64,000 nt of DNA from Desulfuribacillus alkaliarsenatis (GTDB lineage Bacteria; Bacillota; Bacilli; Desulfuribacillales; Desulfuribacillaceae), in assembly GCF_001730225.1 (NCBI RefSeq), contig NZ_MIJE01000030.1, forward strand, positions 186,001-250,000. The letters run 5' to 3'. Numbering within the stretch: position 1 is the stretch's first letter; the number at the start of each line of letters is the position of its first letter. The translations under genes and the position numbers were made by a program. Positions 36,314-45,109 of the stretch are shown here, piece after piece. Below the pieces are notes generated by a model. It saw only the letters and a program-made list of their open reading frames with translations. It was not told the origin of the DNA and did no database searches.

Positions 36314-37003
36314 ATGGCTAAAGAAATATATGAAACACCATTAGAAGCATTAGAAGCAACTAATGGATTTTATAAAGACCTTGAAGGTTTTCAATATTCA
36401 GAAGATCAAGTGACAAAATGGTTAGATAAACATATTAAGCTTCCGCGTGTAGGAAATGTACTAGATTTATGTTGTGGCGATGGGATTTGGTCAAAAGGGA
36501 TGAAAATCCTTAATCCCAATTTAGAATATTTTGGCATAGATATATCATCTGGTGCGATCGAAAAAGCTCGAATTTTGATGGAAAGTGACTCTCAACATTT
36601 TGTAATAGGTGATGCAGAGGGTAAATTACCGTTTGAAGATAGTTTCTTTGATGTTATATTTGCAAGAGGACCAGGGTTATATAATCAACACAGCATGGAT
36701 AGATTGGCTACTATTAAGATTATAGAAGACTGGCATAACAAGCTATCGGATAGAGGTCTTTTTTATTCTATATTTGCTTCTACGCCTGAAAAGATGGGAA
36801 CATACACACCAATGAATCAAGTTAAACTCCCATATAATCGTAGTCCTCGAAAAACAGAAGCAGTTGATTTTCTAGGTGGGAAGTACCATCACAACATTGA
36901 ATCATTTCTGACACCGTTTTGGAAGGCAGAAAATGTTAAGCTTGTAAGTTATTCATTTGTAAATAATATGCATGTTCTAGTGACGAAAAAAGACAATAAA
37001 TGA
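36314..37003 (+). CDS. SAM-dependent methyltransferase, class I
   Basis: A 229-residue soluble enzyme. Motif I is VLDLCCGDGIWSKGM (around residue 45), the acidic ribose-binding residue is in YFGIDISSGAI, motif II-like is GDAEGKLPFEDSFFDVI, and a C-terminal strand pair closes the Rossmann fold. It probably methylates a sugar or a modified residue of the glycan, judged from its position between the deacetylase-like genes. ATG 36314 is chosen, with GAGGTG six bases upstream; the earlier GTG 36305 lies in that ribosome site. Confidence 0.8.
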   Translation: MAKEIYETPLEALEATNGFYKDLEGFQYSEDQVTKWLDKHIKLPRVGNVLDLCCGDGIWSKGMKILNPNLEYFGIDISSGAIEKARILMESDSQHFVIGDAEGKLPFEDSFFDVIFARGPGLYNQHSMDRLATIKIIEDWHNKLSDRGLFYSIFASTPEKMGTYTPMNQVKLPYNRSPRKTEAVDFLGGKYHHNIESFLTPFWKAENVKLVSYSFVNNMHVLVTKKDNK

Positions 37004-37019
37004 ATTAAGGGGTATTTAT

Positions 37020-37832
37020 TTGGTTAATTTGCATGATGTAGATGTGAAGGAAATTAAGGACATATTTTCAAAGAAAAAGGTCTTTACAACATACCATTAC
37101 GAAAAATTATTGGAGCCTTATATTTATAAATTCCGTATACTTACACATGCTGAATTTGCACAAAGTGAAAGGTATTACGATAATATACTTTTAATTCGCC
37201 ATGACATTGACCATGATTACGAAACTGCATTAAGAATAGGTGAATGGGAACAAAAGAAGGGAATTAGAAGCACCTTTTGCATATTACATTCAGCTTGGTA
37301 TTACGGTATGTATAGAGAAGGAAGATATATTCATACGAATGAATTAATTACGCTTTGTAAAGAGTTAAGAGACATGGGGCACGAAATAAATTTTCATAAT
37401 AATTTAATTACAATGTCATTACAAACAGGAATAGATCCTATCAAAGTACTTAAATCTGAACTGAATTTTTTTAAAAAAATAAATATTGACATAAAAGGGA
37501 CAAGCACACACGGGGATAAATTATGTAGATTATTAAACTATAGAAATTTTGAAATTTTTAGTGAAGCTGTAAACGAGCAATTAGGCAAAAGAGAAATACA
37601 GGGTTTATATGGGAGTGTTAAACTAGGCAGTGTTTCTATGAAAGAATTGGGTTTAGTATATGAGGGATATGACTTTGATAAAGATATATATATAACAGAC
37701 TCTGGTGGTAGGATTAGAAGTTTTAGAAATATAGAAGGCAGAACACATTTAGAAATAAATGCTACGCATCAAGGTAATTTAGTAGGGATATTAACTCATC
37801 CGATTTGGTGGGATTTCGATAGAAGTTTTTAG
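37020..37832 (+). CDS. Polysaccharide deacetylase-like protein (RHDIDH type)
   Basis: A 270-residue protein related to the N-terminal domain of the fusion protein upstream. It shows LIRHDIDHDYETALRI (metal-site Asp pair), GHEINFHNN, GTSTHGD and the closing THPIWW. The NodB-type fold normally hydrolyses N- or O-acetyl groups from sugars using a bound metal. The RHDxDH variant is a less-studied branch, so the substrate is open. The TTG start at 37020 is well placed after AAGGGG. It follows the methyltransferase by 16 bases. Confidence 0.75.
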   Translation: MVNLHDVDVKEIKDIFSKKKVFTTYHYEKLLEPYIYKFRILTHAEFAQSERYYDNILLIRHDIDHDYETALRIGEWEQKKGIRSTFCILHSAWYYGMYREGRYIHTNELITLCKELRDMGHEINFHNNLITMSLQTGIDPIKVLKSELNFFKKINIDIKGTSTHGDKLCRLLNYRNFEIFSEAVNEQLGKREIQGLYGSVKLGSVSMKELGLVYEGYDFDKDIYITDSGGRIRSFRNIEGRTHLEINATHQGNLVGILTHPIWWDFDRSF

Positions 37833-37852
37833 AATATGGAGGCATAATTATA

Positions 37853-38749
37853 GTGATTAGTTTTTTAAAGAAATTATTAACTAAAGGTGAAGATAATAAA
37901 GCAAGAGAGCGAATTTTTGATGTCACAAAGAAAAATGATGGTGTGAATTATATAGATGACTTTATAGGCCTGATAAATTTGAAAAATGTTCATATGACTG
38001 AGGTTTATAAAGAAAATGAACCATGTCTATATATAAGGCACGATGTAGATCATAGTTTAGAGATGGGGTTGAAAAAAGCTGAAGTTGAAGCGGAGCTAGG
38101 TTATAAATCCACTTATTTTTTACTTCCGACTGGAAGCTACGGTGAAGAAAAAAATTATTATGGTACGTTAGAAGACGGGAAAATCAAATATGACTCAAAA
38201 TTAATTGATAAATGTAAAAGACTACTAGAATTGGGCCATCATATAGGTTTGCACAATGACATGGTTGCTATGTCTCTAAAATTAAGAAAAGACCCAGCTG
38301 AACTAATTAAAAGGGAACTTGACTATTTTGATAAGCATAATATCGAACTAGTTGGTACAGCAGCACATGGGAGTCCTTTAGCAAGGCAACTAAAGTTTAA
38401 TAATCGAGAGTTATTTGATGGGTGTATTCGAAAAGGATGGGAGCAAGGAAGGACTATAGAACATAACGGATGGAAAGTAAAGCTTCATAGTTTGAATTTA
38501 TCGGACTTTGGATTCCAATATGAAGCCTATTCATTACCAAGAGACTCGCGTATCTCTGAATCTGGAGGTAGATGGGGTGGTAGAATACTAGGAAATCAAA
38601 TTGATAGAGACAAGATGTTCAATGACTTTAACCTTGAAGAATTTAAAAAATTAATATCTACTTTAACACCAAATTCAGGCGTTAGGGCAATGCAAGTTAT
38701 GACACACCCTTGTCATTGGGAGGTAAAAGAGAATGGAAATAATCAATGA
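37853..38749 (+). CDS. Polysaccharide deacetylase-like protein (RHDVDH type)
   Basis: A 298-residue third member of the same branch: YIRHDVDHSLEMGLKK, GHHIGLHND, GTAAHGS and THPCHW. Compared with its relatives, STHGD is replaced by AAHGS, so one putative active-site residue differs. An insertion (YGTLEDGKIKYDSK) follows the first catalytic region. GTG 37853 is preceded by GGAGG. The 3' end overlaps the next gene by 17 bases, implying coupled translation. Confidence 0.75.
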   Translation: MISFLKKLLTKGEDNKARERIFDVTKKNDGVNYIDDFIGLINLKNVHMTEVYKENEPCLYIRHDVDHSLEMGLKKAEVEAELGYKSTYFLLPTGSYGEEKNYYGTLEDGKIKYDSKLIDKCKRLLELGHHIGLHNDMVAMSLKLRKDPAELIKRELDYFDKHNIELVGTAAHGSPLARQLKFNNRELFDGCIRKGWEQGRTIEHNGWKVKLHSLNLSDFGFQYEAYSLPRDSRISESGGRWGGRILGNQIDRDKMFNDFNLEEFKKLISTLTPNSGVRAMQVMTHPCHWEVKENGNNQ

Positions 38750-39515
38750 TACACCTATATTAACAGTTGACCTGCAGCATGGAAAATACGGCTGTACTCA
38801 AAATGAGATATGTGAAAAGTATAAGATTAATTTAATGAATAGATTAGTAGGTAGGTATATATCTGAAGGTAGTCCATTTAAAGGCCAGATTGAATCTGCA
38901 GTATTAGATTTGCGTTCATTTAATTTTGATGAATATCTATCAAGAGTTAGAAAGGTTCATAAAGGGGCAGCACTAAGACATAGTAGGAAAGCTGAACGAA
39001 TTGGACACTACTGTAAACCATTTGTCTGGAAAAACCATATACCTGATATTGTTGAGATTAATCACTCTAAGGAAGTTAGAAGTGGTGGTAAAATGACTCA
39101 GGCATATAAAAGATCAATAGAAGATATGGGAGGAAATCCAAAAGAAATATTGAAAGTGAATAATCCTAAATGTAACGTGCATTGCACCCATACATGGGGT
39201 GTTTTTGAAAAAAAAGAAGGTTATTTTCAAGGTGATATTCAAACAGATGAGAAACTATTAGGTTATATTAAGTTTAAGAGAAATGGCAATTTTGCGTTAT
39301 ATACATCGATTCTAGGGCATGGTGACTATTTAGATCAAGGTATAATGTATAATTTGCACTTCTCAATAATGAAGTGGGTAGACGAAAACCAAGACGGATT
39401 ATTAGAAGGATTAGAATATTTAGTCTATGGTGCAATCAATTCAGGGGAACAAGGTCTTAAACAATGGAAAAAAAGAGCTTTATTTGAAGGTGCATATTTA
39501 ACTCTTAACAGTTGA
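38733..39515 (+). CDS. Unassigned protein, GNAT/FemAB-like, copy 1 of a duplicated module
   Basis: A 260-residue protein I cannot place with certainty. Conserved with the copy at 40614 are GAALRHSRKAERIGHYCKPF, IPDIVEINHSKEVR, RSIEDMGG, LLGYIKFKRNGNFALY and ILGHGDYLDQGIMYNLHF. The strand-helix pattern of the last two segments (substrate strand, then a loop and a helix with a small-molecule-binding look) resembles acyltransferases of the GNAT or Fem type, so it may acylate an amino sugar. It is followed by a sulfotransferase, as is its paralogue. It overlaps the preceding deacetylase gene by 17 bases. Confidence 0.55.
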   Translation: MEIINDTPILTVDLQHGKYGCTQNEICEKYKINLMNRLVGRYISEGSPFKGQIESAVLDLRSFNFDEYLSRVRKVHKGAALRHSRKAERIGHYCKPFVWKNHIPDIVEINHSKEVRSGGKMTQAYKRSIEDMGGNPKEILKVNNPKCNVHCTHTWGVFEKKEGYFQGDIQTDEKLLGYIKFKRNGNFALYTSILGHGDYLDQGIMYNLHFSIMKWVDENQDGLLEGLEYLVYGAINSGEQGLKQWKKRALFEGAYLTLNS

Positions 39516-39543
39516 TAGTAATAATTACTTAAGGAGTAGTGTT

Positions 39544-39672
39544 ATGATAACAATGGGCAGAATGCCTAGACATATTTAAAGAATGTGAAATACTTACAAA
39601 AGAGTTAAGTGTTCAATTAAGAATACGTTATCCAGAACAAACAAAAATTAGGTGTACGGAAAATATTGAATA
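39544..39672 (+). pseudogene. Possible small gene broken by a frameshift
   Basis: AAGGAG (39531-39536) is followed by ATG 39544, but this frame stops after 11 codons. From about 39551 a second frame is open to TAG 39670 and reads QWAECLDIFKECEILTKEL and then SVQLRIRYPEQTKIRC, which looks like real protein. One base less near 39550 would join them into a product of about 43 residues. It could be a decayed gene, a fragment left by the module duplication, or a sequencing error. Confidence 0.35.
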
Positions 39673-39682
39673 GGGGTGCAAT

Positions 39683-40591
39683 ATGTTTATAAATTATAAT
39701 ACAAATCCAATCTTTGTTGGTGGAGATGGAAGGTCGGGAACAACATTATTAAGTGTAATAATCGATTCACATCCAGACTTGCTTGGTGGGCCTGAGTTGC
39801 ATTTTAACGGACCTAAAAACCTAGGTAGTTATATGATTCAATGTTTAGACTTGCTTATAGAAAATGATTCGCGAGTATTTGGGAAAGGATTAAAAGAAAA
39901 TAAGGAATTAAAACATGGTGTGCAATTTGCAAAGCGATGCCATAGGTTTGGCGTTGAATTTATAGAGCTTAAGGAGTTAGTTAATGAACAAATGGAACAA
40001 ACAAATAGTAATTTAGAAACTTTTGAAGAACGCTGTTCATTAATCAATGCAATTGGTGAATTTAAAAGAAAACAACGTGATAAGAAACGTTGGGGAATTA
40101 AAATTATGAGAGAAATACGAAACATACATGTTTATAGTAAAATTTGGCCCAATGCTCAATATATTCATATTATTCGTGATGGACGTGATGTAGCGGCGTC
40201 TCAAATGATAGAACATGGATCTTGGGGATATGAAGATATAAAAAAAGCGGCCAAAGGTTGGGTAGATATCATAGAACGTACTAGGAAGAATGCTAAGGCT
40301 TCTCCATTATTTGAAGTCAAGTATGAAGAATTGGTTTTAGAACCAAGAAAAACAATTGGTAAAATTGTAGATTTTCTTGATGTGCCTTGGAGCGATGATT
40401 TATTAAAGCATAGTGAAAAAGAACATACTTTGTTCGAAAACCCATATAATCACGCAAGTATTAAACAGGTGGTACAACCTATTAATAATTCAAGTGTAGG
40501 AAGATTTAAGAGGGATTTATCAATAGATCAAATTGAGGCATTTAATAAAATTGCCAAAAAATATTTGCAGGAATTTGAATACGAAATATAA
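39683..40591 (+). CDS. Sulfotransferase, copy 1 of a duplicated module
   Basis: A 302-residue PAPS-dependent sulfotransferase. The 5'-phosphosulfate loop is GGDGRSGTTLL near residue 12 and the 3'-phosphate site is HIIRDGRDVAASQM near 165. GPELHF, ERCSLI and a late KYEELV segment complete the fold. It would transfer the sulfuryl group of PAPS to a hydroxyl or amine of the glycan in the cytoplasm before export. It shares GPKNLGSY, KIMR and SASxG-type segments with the copy at 41417. AGGGGTG precedes the ATG. Confidence 0.88.
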   Translation: MFINYNTNPIFVGGDGRSGTTLLSVIIDSHPDLLGGPELHFNGPKNLGSYMIQCLDLLIENDSRVFGKGLKENKELKHGVQFAKRCHRFGVEFIELKELVNEQMEQTNSNLETFEERCSLINAIGEFKRKQRDKKRWGIKIMREIRNIHVYSKIWPNAQYIHIIRDGRDVAASQMIEHGSWGYEDIKKAAKGWVDIIERTRKNAKASPLFEVKYEELVLEPRKTIGKIVDFLDVPWSDDLLKHSEKEHTLFENPYNHASIKQVVQPINNSSVGRFKRDLSIDQIEAFNKIAKKYLQEFEYEI

Positions 40592-40613
40592 ATTGTAAAT
40601 GAGTGAGAAGTAA

Positions 40614-41408
40614 ATGAGTGAACAAATAGATTTTCAATTGCCAATATGTTATATTGATTTAATGCTTGGAGAAGGCGGCTGTATATTAGATGAAGGATGT
40701 AAATGGTATAAGGAACAAATGTATGAAAAATTAGTAGGAAGATATATAGGGCTAGGTGAACCTTTTGACAAGCAAATTGTTGCGGCAATGCTAAATGTTA
40801 ATAAGCTAAATTTTGAAGAATATATACAAAAGGTAAAGAAAAAAAATAAAGGTAGTGCACTAAGACATGCAAAAAAATCTGAGCGTAAAGGATACATATG
40901 TAAACCCTTTGCATATGATTTATTTATCCCTGATATTGTAGAAATTAATCATTCGAAAGAAATGCGCTGTGGTCGCCCGATGACAGAGCAATACCGACGT
41001 TCAATAGACGAGCTTGGTGGTGCTCCTGAAAAATATATAGATGTGAAATTGCCAAATTGCCCAGTTCACTATGATATGTGGTGGGGTGTTTTTCAGCCAT
41101 TGACAGGATACAAACAAGGAGATATTGTTACTAATGAAAAGTTATTGGGTTACATTAGATTAAGAAGAAATGGCAACTATGCACTATACGCACAGATTTT
41201 AGGACACGGAGAATACCTAAAACAAGGAATCATGTATTATTTACATTTTGATATTATGAGGTCAATTAGTGATTTGAAAAACATATATACAAAGGGATTA
41301 GAACATTTAATATATGCAGGATTTTATCAAGGGAAAGAAGGGTTACAACAATGGAAAAAGAAAATGCTATTTGAGCCGACCTATTTAATTCTTCCCAAAA
41401 GGGAGTGA
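40614..41408 (+). CDS. Unassigned protein, GNAT/FemAB-like, copy 2 of a duplicated module
   Basis: A 264-residue paralogue of the product of 38733. The same blocks are present: GSALRHAKKSERKGYICKPF, IPDIVEINHSKEMR, RSIDELGG, LLGYIRLRRNGNYALY and ILGHGEYLKQGIMYYLHF. A Cys near the N-terminus (GEGGCILDEGC) aligns with YGCTQNEIC of copy 1. The two copies are clearly related in protein but diverged in DNA, so the duplication is not recent. The stop overlaps a potential start of the following sulfotransferase. Confidence 0.55.
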   Translation: MSEQIDFQLPICYIDLMLGEGGCILDEGCKWYKEQMYEKLVGRYIGLGEPFDKQIVAAMLNVNKLNFEEYIQKVKKKNKGSALRHAKKSERKGYICKPFAYDLFIPDIVEINHSKEMRCGRPMTEQYRRSIDELGGAPEKYIDVKLPNCPVHYDMWWGVFQPLTGYKQGDIVTNEKLLGYIRLRRNGNYALYAQILGHGEYLKQGIMYYLHFDIMRSISDLKNIYTKGLEHLIYAGFYQGKEGLQQWKKKMLFEPTYLILPKRE

Positions 41409-41416
41409 TTTCTTTG

Positions 41417-42331
41417 ATGAAAAAAGCGCAAAAAGATCCAATATTCATAGGTGGCGACGGAAGGTCAGGTACAACCCTATTAAGTCTTATTTTAAATTCT
41501 CACAAGGACATAGCATGTGGACCCGAACTACATTTTAGGGGGCCTAAAAACCTAGGTTCATATATTTTAGAGTGTTTAGATAAAGAAAAGAGTTCTGAAA
41601 AAGACATAGTTGAATTGAAAAAAATAAAAGAACTTAACCCAGGTATGAATTTTATTATACGCTGTCATAGGATGGGTATCTCGTCTGATAAATTAAAAGA
41701 AGCTATAATAAATATTAAGGGAAAAGAGAAATGTAATATAGAAACGTTTGAGGAACGATGTAAACTAATAGATTTATTAGGAGAAATAATAAAGAAAAAT
41801 AAAGGTGTTTTATATTGGGGCATAAAAATTATGCGTGATATAAAAATTTTAAATAAATATATTGAAATATGGCCCGAAGCAAAGTTTATTCATATTGTAA
41901 GAGACGGTAGAGATGTGGCAGCATCTCAGATGATAGATCATAGTTCATGGGGATATACAGATATAGAATCGGCTGCTTTAGGTTGGGTGGATATAATTAA
42001 CAGGGCTAGAAATTATGCAAAAAAATTCCCAGTTTGTGAAATTAGGTATGAAGATTTAATATTAACTCCCGAAAAAACATTAATGGACATATGTGGGTTT
42101 CTCGAAATTGAATGGGACGACTCATTGATGAGTCATCACTTAAAAAACCACTCACTGTTCAAAAATCATTATAATCACCCGAGTATAAATAGTGTAATAA
42201 ATCCAATGAACGATAGTTCTATCGGTCGGTACAAAAAAGACTTAACTCAACAAGACATTCTTATTTTTAACAAGATAGCCTTTGATGTATTAAATACACT
42301 GCAATACACAGTAAAATTCGATGAGATATAA
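41417..42331 (+). CDS. Sulfotransferase, copy 2 of a duplicated module
   Basis: A 304-residue paralogue of the sulfotransferase at 39683. The phosphosulfate loop is GGDGRSGTTLLSLILNSH near the N-terminus, with GPELHFRGPKNLGSY next, and the 3'-phosphate site is HIVRDGRDVAASQM near 165. Start is uncertain among GTG 41405 (overlapping the previous stop), TTG 41414 and ATG 41417; GGGAGTGAT at 41401 favours the last two. Two similar enzymes may sulfate different positions or sugars. Confidence 0.87.
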   Translation: MKKAQKDPIFIGGDGRSGTTLLSLILNSHKDIACGPELHFRGPKNLGSYILECLDKEKSSEKDIVELKKIKELNPGMNFIIRCHRMGISSDKLKEAIINIKGKEKCNIETFEERCKLIDLLGEIIKKNKGVLYWGIKIMRDIKILNKYIEIWPEAKFIHIVRDGRDVAASQMIDHSSWGYTDIESAALGWVDIINRARNYAKKFPVCEIRYEDLILTPEKTLMDICGFLEIEWDDSLMSHHLKNHSLFKNHYNHPSINSVINPMNDSSIGRYKKDLTQQDILIFNKIAFDVLNTLQYTVKFDEI

Positions 42332-42390
42332 GAAAACCCAAACAACTAATTATTTTTCAGAAGGTAGTGCTTGCTAAAGGGGAAATAAAT

Positions 42391-44145
42391 TTGTTCAATA
42401 CAATAGTTAATTATTATGAAGTAATAAAATGGATGTTAAAAGACTCACTTTTTCGATTTAGAAAAATGTCAATACTTATCATCATCGGAGAGGCAATTGG
42501 GGTATTTTTGCAAGCAAGTGCTATACTTTTAGCAATTCAATATGTATATATGTTGGAAAAAAATGAATATTTAACTATGTTTGTAATCTCAGGGTACCCT
42601 AGGGAGTTAATTGAATTATTTATAATTGTATGTGTTATGGTTTTTACTTTGTTATTTGTAGCGGCCATGTTATTGTATTTATCAGGGACTAAAATGTACC
42701 ATCTGAGAATCCATTACCAAAAATTTTGTTCCAAAAGAGTATTATCAAATTACTACGATTGCAGATTTCACACTAATTTTAATAGAGAATATAATGAATC
42801 CAAAATTATGTGTTTAACAAGTTCAGATTCTACCTTTTGCGGACGAGTATTAAGAATGACCTTGAGCTTAATTAGACCACTAATAATTTTTGCGGTTTCT
42901 TTACCTATAATGGTGTATTTAGAAACTAGAGTATCGGTTATAGTAATAATTCTGGCATTTATATCATTATTATTTCAATACAAGGTAAGCAAGGCAGCAG
43001 CAGGTTACTCTATTAATGTGGAAAGGAACGCTGGCGCAGCAAGTAAAGAAAGAAGGGAATTATTTAACTCACTATCATTAGCCCCTAAAAATATTAATAG
43101 TGAATTAGTTAATGAATATATCGATAAAGCATATGGTAGAGGTTCATTAAATAAATTCTATAGTGCTTTATATGGAAGATTGTTGTCATTAGAAAAAAGT
43201 TCATTTATCAGCAACATTTTGATAGCAGCAGGAATATTTTTTATACTTGTAATTCTAATTAGAGAAGCACTTTTATATGATAAAAGCTGGACAATTGTTG
43301 TTGCATATATTGTTGCTGTTCGTTTTACATTGATGAGCTTAAGACAAGTAAACAGGCTTCTTACTAGTATTAATAGGTTTTATCCACAATTAAAAAGATA
43401 TTATCAATTTATAATAGATACAGAATCTATACCAGCAGAAAACAAAAACACTGAAAGAAGAAACTATAAAAATGAAAGTTGTACAGATGAATTTATGCTA
43501 GGCAATTCAAGTAATGGAATTATTGCAATTTTATCGAATCTGCAAACTAATTATTCATGCTATATTGAAGTAAGTAACTTAATAAATAAGGACCTAAATA
43601 AACAGTCTACCCCATTTATTATAACTGGATATGCTCCCTGGATACCAGCTCCTATGTATAAATTATTTGGATTTAAAGAAAATATTTGCAATAAAAAAAT
43701 ACTTGATTTTTTTAATAGATTAAAATCTAATAACGACTCGAGAAACCATGAAATTTATAACTTATTTAATCACATTTCAGAGAATAAGTGGAATGATATT
43801 CCTATTGAGCATAAATTCTTACTTTCAGTAATTAGTGCCTATGAAGATGATTCAGATATAATAGTTGTACAAATTAAAGAGTTATATCAACTATCAGAGG
43901 AACTAAGAGAAAAAGTATTAGATACTTTAAAAAATAAAACCATAATATTAGATTGTGGTAAAGACCTTGTTTTTTTTGAAGAAATATCTGTAGAAAAAGT
44001 GGTTATATTTAAAAATGGATTAATAGACTCTATTAAAGAAACCACTTGGGCCAAAGTAAATAAAAAATCATTAAAGCAGTGGCTAAAGCAAAAAAATGAC
44101 AGAAAAAATAGCTGTGAAGAAGAATTCGAACCAGACGATATATAA
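42391..44145 (+). CDS. ABC-exporter-like protein with a degenerate nucleotide-binding domain
   Basis: A 584-residue protein. Residues 1-330 hold six hydrophobic segments with long amphipathic extensions, as in type IV ABC exporters. The C-terminal 230 residues follow the order of an ABC ATPase, but the motifs are lost: the Walker A position reads LSNLQTNYSC, no LSGGQ is seen (IPIEHKFLLSV instead), and the Walker B position reads DSDIIVVQIKELYQLS without the catalytic Glu in its place. KTIILDCGKDL and VVIFKNGLID match the H-loop strand and the final strand. It may be a non-hydrolysing partner or a scaffold for glycan export. TTG 42391 follows AAAGGGG; GTG 42367 is an alternative. Confidence 0.6.
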   Translation: MFNTIVNYYEVIKWMLKDSLFRFRKMSILIIIGEAIGVFLQASAILLAIQYVYMLEKNEYLTMFVISGYPRELIELFIIVCVMVFTLLFVAAMLLYLSGTKMYHLRIHYQKFCSKRVLSNYYDCRFHTNFNREYNESKIMCLTSSDSTFCGRVLRMTLSLIRPLIIFAVSLPIMVYLETRVSVIVIILAFISLLFQYKVSKAAAGYSINVERNAGAASKERRELFNSLSLAPKNINSELVNEYIDKAYGRGSLNKFYSALYGRLLSLEKSSFISNILIAAGIFFILVILIREALLYDKSWTIVVAYIVAVRFTLMSLRQVNRLLTSINRFYPQLKRYYQFIIDTESIPAENKNTERRNYKNESCTDEFMLGNSSNGIIAILSNLQTNYSCYIEVSNLINKDLNKQSTPFIITGYAPWIPAPMYKLFGFKENICNKKILDFFNRLKSNNDSRNHEIYNLFNHISENKWNDIPIEHKFLLSVISAYEDDSDIIVVQIKELYQLSEELREKVLDTLKNKTIILDCGKDLVFFEEISVEKVVIFKNGLIDSIKETTWAKVNKKSLKQWLKQKNDRKNSCEEEFEPDDI

Positions 44146-44196
44146 TAGCTGTGTTTGGTTATAGATATTTATTAAGAATGTTACTGAGATACCGAG

Positions 44197-44225
44197 TTAT
44201 TGCATCTGTGATATGAAATTATAAT
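44197..44225 (+). promoter_or_regulatory. Possible internal promoter before the fourth sulfotransferase
   Basis: TTATTG (44197-44202), a 17-base spacer and a perfect TATAAT (44220-44225), within one of the larger gaps of the glycan locus. Confidence 0.4.
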
Positions 44226-44249
44226 TGTATATTGAAAGGTAGTGCTGAA

Positions 44250-45029
44250 ATGTTTGAGAAAAGAATAATTATTGGCGGGTTACCTAGGTCAGGTTCAACA
44301 TTGTTACGGTTTATATTAGATAGTTCAGAATCTGTTATTTCAGGGCCTGAAACAAGATTTTTTCTAGAACCTTTATATAGGCATCAGATGATGGTTGATA
44401 AGACCGCAAAAGTGTTACACAACAAGCTAAATTTAGAAAAAGACTGCATGATAGGTGCAATAAATAATGCAGCTAATACATTTGAAGCTTATGATAATAT
44501 AATGCTTAAATATATGGAATTAACAGGTGATAGGAAGGCAGCTTGGGCTGAAAAGACTCCAATAAATAGCTTCCATTATCATCGTCTTGTGGCAGAGAAT
44601 AATGAAGCTTATTTTATTAGTACAGTAAGAAATGGTCTTGATGTAGTTACATCAATTATAGAAAACAAGAGCAATGATTATTGGTGCACTGTTCAAAGGT
44701 ATATTGACTGTATGCGCAGTATTTATTCATTCAATCATCCAAATCATATCATATTAAAATATGAGGATCTTGTAACAAAACCCGAAAAAGCTCTGAAAAC
44801 TGTTTTTGAATTTTTAGACTTACCATTTAGTGAGAATATAATTGACAATTTTAACAAAGAGAGTAAAACTAGAGATTTTTCTAAGGTCAATCAGCCTAAA
44901 CTTAAACATTCAATACAACCGACATGGGTAAATCGTTATAAAGAGCCACAACATATAGCAAAGGTACAAGAATTTATTAACAATGAACAAGCAATTTATT
45001 GGTTTGAAAAGTCTGGATATACATTATAA
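44250..45029 (+). CDS. Sulfotransferase, divergent fourth copy
   Basis: A 259-residue PAPS-dependent sulfotransferase from another branch than the duplicated pair. The phosphosulfate loop is IGGLPRSGSTLLRF at residue 8 onward, followed by SGPETRFF. The 3'-phosphate site is STVRNGLDVVTSI near 130, and a LKYEDLVTKPEKAL segment lies near 170. ATG 44250 is chosen because AAAGGTAGTG precedes it at 44235-44244. It is separated from the preceding gene by about 100 bases. Confidence 0.85.
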   Translation: MFEKRIIIGGLPRSGSTLLRFILDSSESVISGPETRFFLEPLYRHQMMVDKTAKVLHNKLNLEKDCMIGAINNAANTFEAYDNIMLKYMELTGDRKAAWAEKTPINSFHYHRLVAENNEAYFISTVRNGLDVVTSIIENKSNDYWCTVQRYIDCMRSIYSFNHPNHIILKYEDLVTKPEKALKTVFEFLDLPFSENIIDNFNKESKTRDFSKVNQPKLKHSIQPTWVNRYKEPQHIAKVQEFINNEQAIYWFEKSGYTL

Positions 45030-45109
45030 TAGTACATTTAACCAAGTTTTTTTAAGTTGTTGTTATATTATTTTATAAGTAACCAAAACACAACTGTAAA
45101 AAGAGGCCT

